Translations under genes and position numbers: made by a program | Notes under the pieces: model-generated | What the model saw: only the letters and a program-made list of their open reading frames with translations | Told to the model about the DNA's origin: nothing | Database searches by the model: none | Assembly (NCBI GenBank): GCA_002304945.1 | Contig: DBPQ01000016.1 | Coordinates: 1-6,074, forward strand | DNA length: 6,074 bases | Direction: 5' to 3' | DNA from: Actinomycetales bacterium UBA1416 | Lineage (GTDB): Bacteria > Actinomycetota > Actinomycetes > Actinomycetales > Actinomycetaceae | In this document: piece after piece, positions 5,676 through 6,074 of the stretch | Layout of the letters: each line of letters starts with the position of its first letter | How positions within the stretch are numbered: the stretch's first letter is position 1

Positions 5676-6074
5676 GTGGCAGTCAAGATTCGACTCAAGC
5701 GCATGGGCAAGATCCGTGCGCCGTACTACCGCGTCGTCGTCATGGACTCGCGGGCCAAGCGCGACGGCCGTGCCATCGAGGAGATCGGGAAGTACCACCC
5801 GACCGAGGAGCCGTCGTTCATCGAGATCCAGTCCGACCGGGCGCAGTACTGGCTCGGCGTGGGCGCCCAGCCCACCGAGCAGGTCCTCGCCCTGCTGAAG
5901 GTCACCGGGGACTGGCAGAAGTTCAAGGGCCTCCCGGGCCAGGAGGGCACGCTGCGCACGAAGGCAGGCAAGGCGGACTCCGCCGAGGCCGTGAAGGCCG
6001 TCGAGGACAAGGCGGAGCTCGCCAAGGCGAAGGCCTCCGAGGCGCGCGCCGCGGCCGAGGCCAAGGCCGAGGCC
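5676..6074 (+). CDS. rpsP: 30S ribosomal protein S16 (3' end outside the window)
   Basis: The first 133 codons of ribosomal protein S16, a small-subunit protein needed for 30S assembly that binds 16S rRNA. The GTG start gives MAVKIRLKRMGKIRAPYYRV, the invariant S16 N-terminus, followed by VVMDSRAKRDGRAIEEIGKY, then the YWLGVGAQPTEQV segment and LLKVTGDW (about 74-81). The conserved S16 core ends near residue 90; after it comes an Ala/Lys/Glu-rich, probably helical tail (about 98-133 and beyond), as in other actinobacterial S16 proteins. The gene is cut by the window edge with the frame still open. AGGAG at 5660-5664 precedes the start. In actinobacteria rpsP normally heads a cluster with a KH-domain RNA-binding protein, rimM, trmD and rplS, which would be expected to follow. 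Confidence 0.97.
   Translation, partial: MAVKIRLKRMGKIRAPYYRVVVMDSRAKRDGRAIEEIGKYHPTEEPSFIEIQSDRAQYWLGVGAQPTEQVLALLKVTGDWQKFKGLPGQEGTLRTKAGKADSAEAVKAVEDKAELAKAKASEARAAAEAKAEA

Noticed and set aside
5167..5898. + strand frame spanning the permease end, terminator and rpsP in a different frame
   Set aside because: It runs through the strong hairpin and out of frame with the unmistakable S16 protein.
1..6074. CRISPR arrays, tRNA/rRNA genes, transposases, integrases or phage genes
   Set aside because: No spaced repeats, tRNA-like cloverleaf, rRNA segments or recombinase motifs were seen on either strand.

Overview
The window is about 70% G+C or more. It has dense third-position G/C codon use, GTG and TTG starts, and the gene order glnD - ffh - amidohydrolase - rpsP. 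That points to the chromosome of a high-GC actinobacterium, plausibly of the Micrococcales/Cellulomonas type; the exact genus cannot be read from the sequence. All genes lie on the + strand and no stretch longer than 187 bases lacks a gene.

Left part (1-3464): a tight three-gene run. It holds the 3' end of glnD (PII uridylyl/adenylyltransferase, HD-domain part), then ffh (SRP54 GTPase, complete, TTG start, 15 bases after glnD), then a metal-dependent amidohydrolase whose GTG overlaps the ffh stop. A perfect 10-bp hairpin follows the last gene. The glnD product stops shortly after the HD domain, with no room for the usual C-terminal ACT domains, and this is the oddest feature of the core genes.

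Middle part (3465-5488): a self-contained regulatory/transport cassette. It has a TTGACA promoter overlapped by a strong 24-bp dyad (candidate operator), a short YtrA-type GntR repressor, an ABC ATPase with a divergent Q-loop and signature region, and a six-segment membrane protein. The three genes are chained by 4-base stop/start overlaps, as expected for a translationally coupled, autoregulated operon. A 13-bp hairpin terminator closes it. An imperfect direct repeat (about 24 of 28 positions) lies at the two edges of the cassette, about 2.0 kb apart. It may be an insertion or recombination scar, or chance similarity in GC-rich DNA.

Right part (5489-6074): an extended -10 promoter immediately after the terminator, a leader of roughly 120 bases with small GC hairpins, and the first 133 codons of rpsP (ribosomal protein S16), which runs off the window with an Ala/Lys/Glu-rich tail. 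ffh, rpsP and glnD are housekeeping genes. The GntR/ABC cassette is the accessory element and the only candidate for something less well described; its substrate and inducer cannot be read from the sequence.
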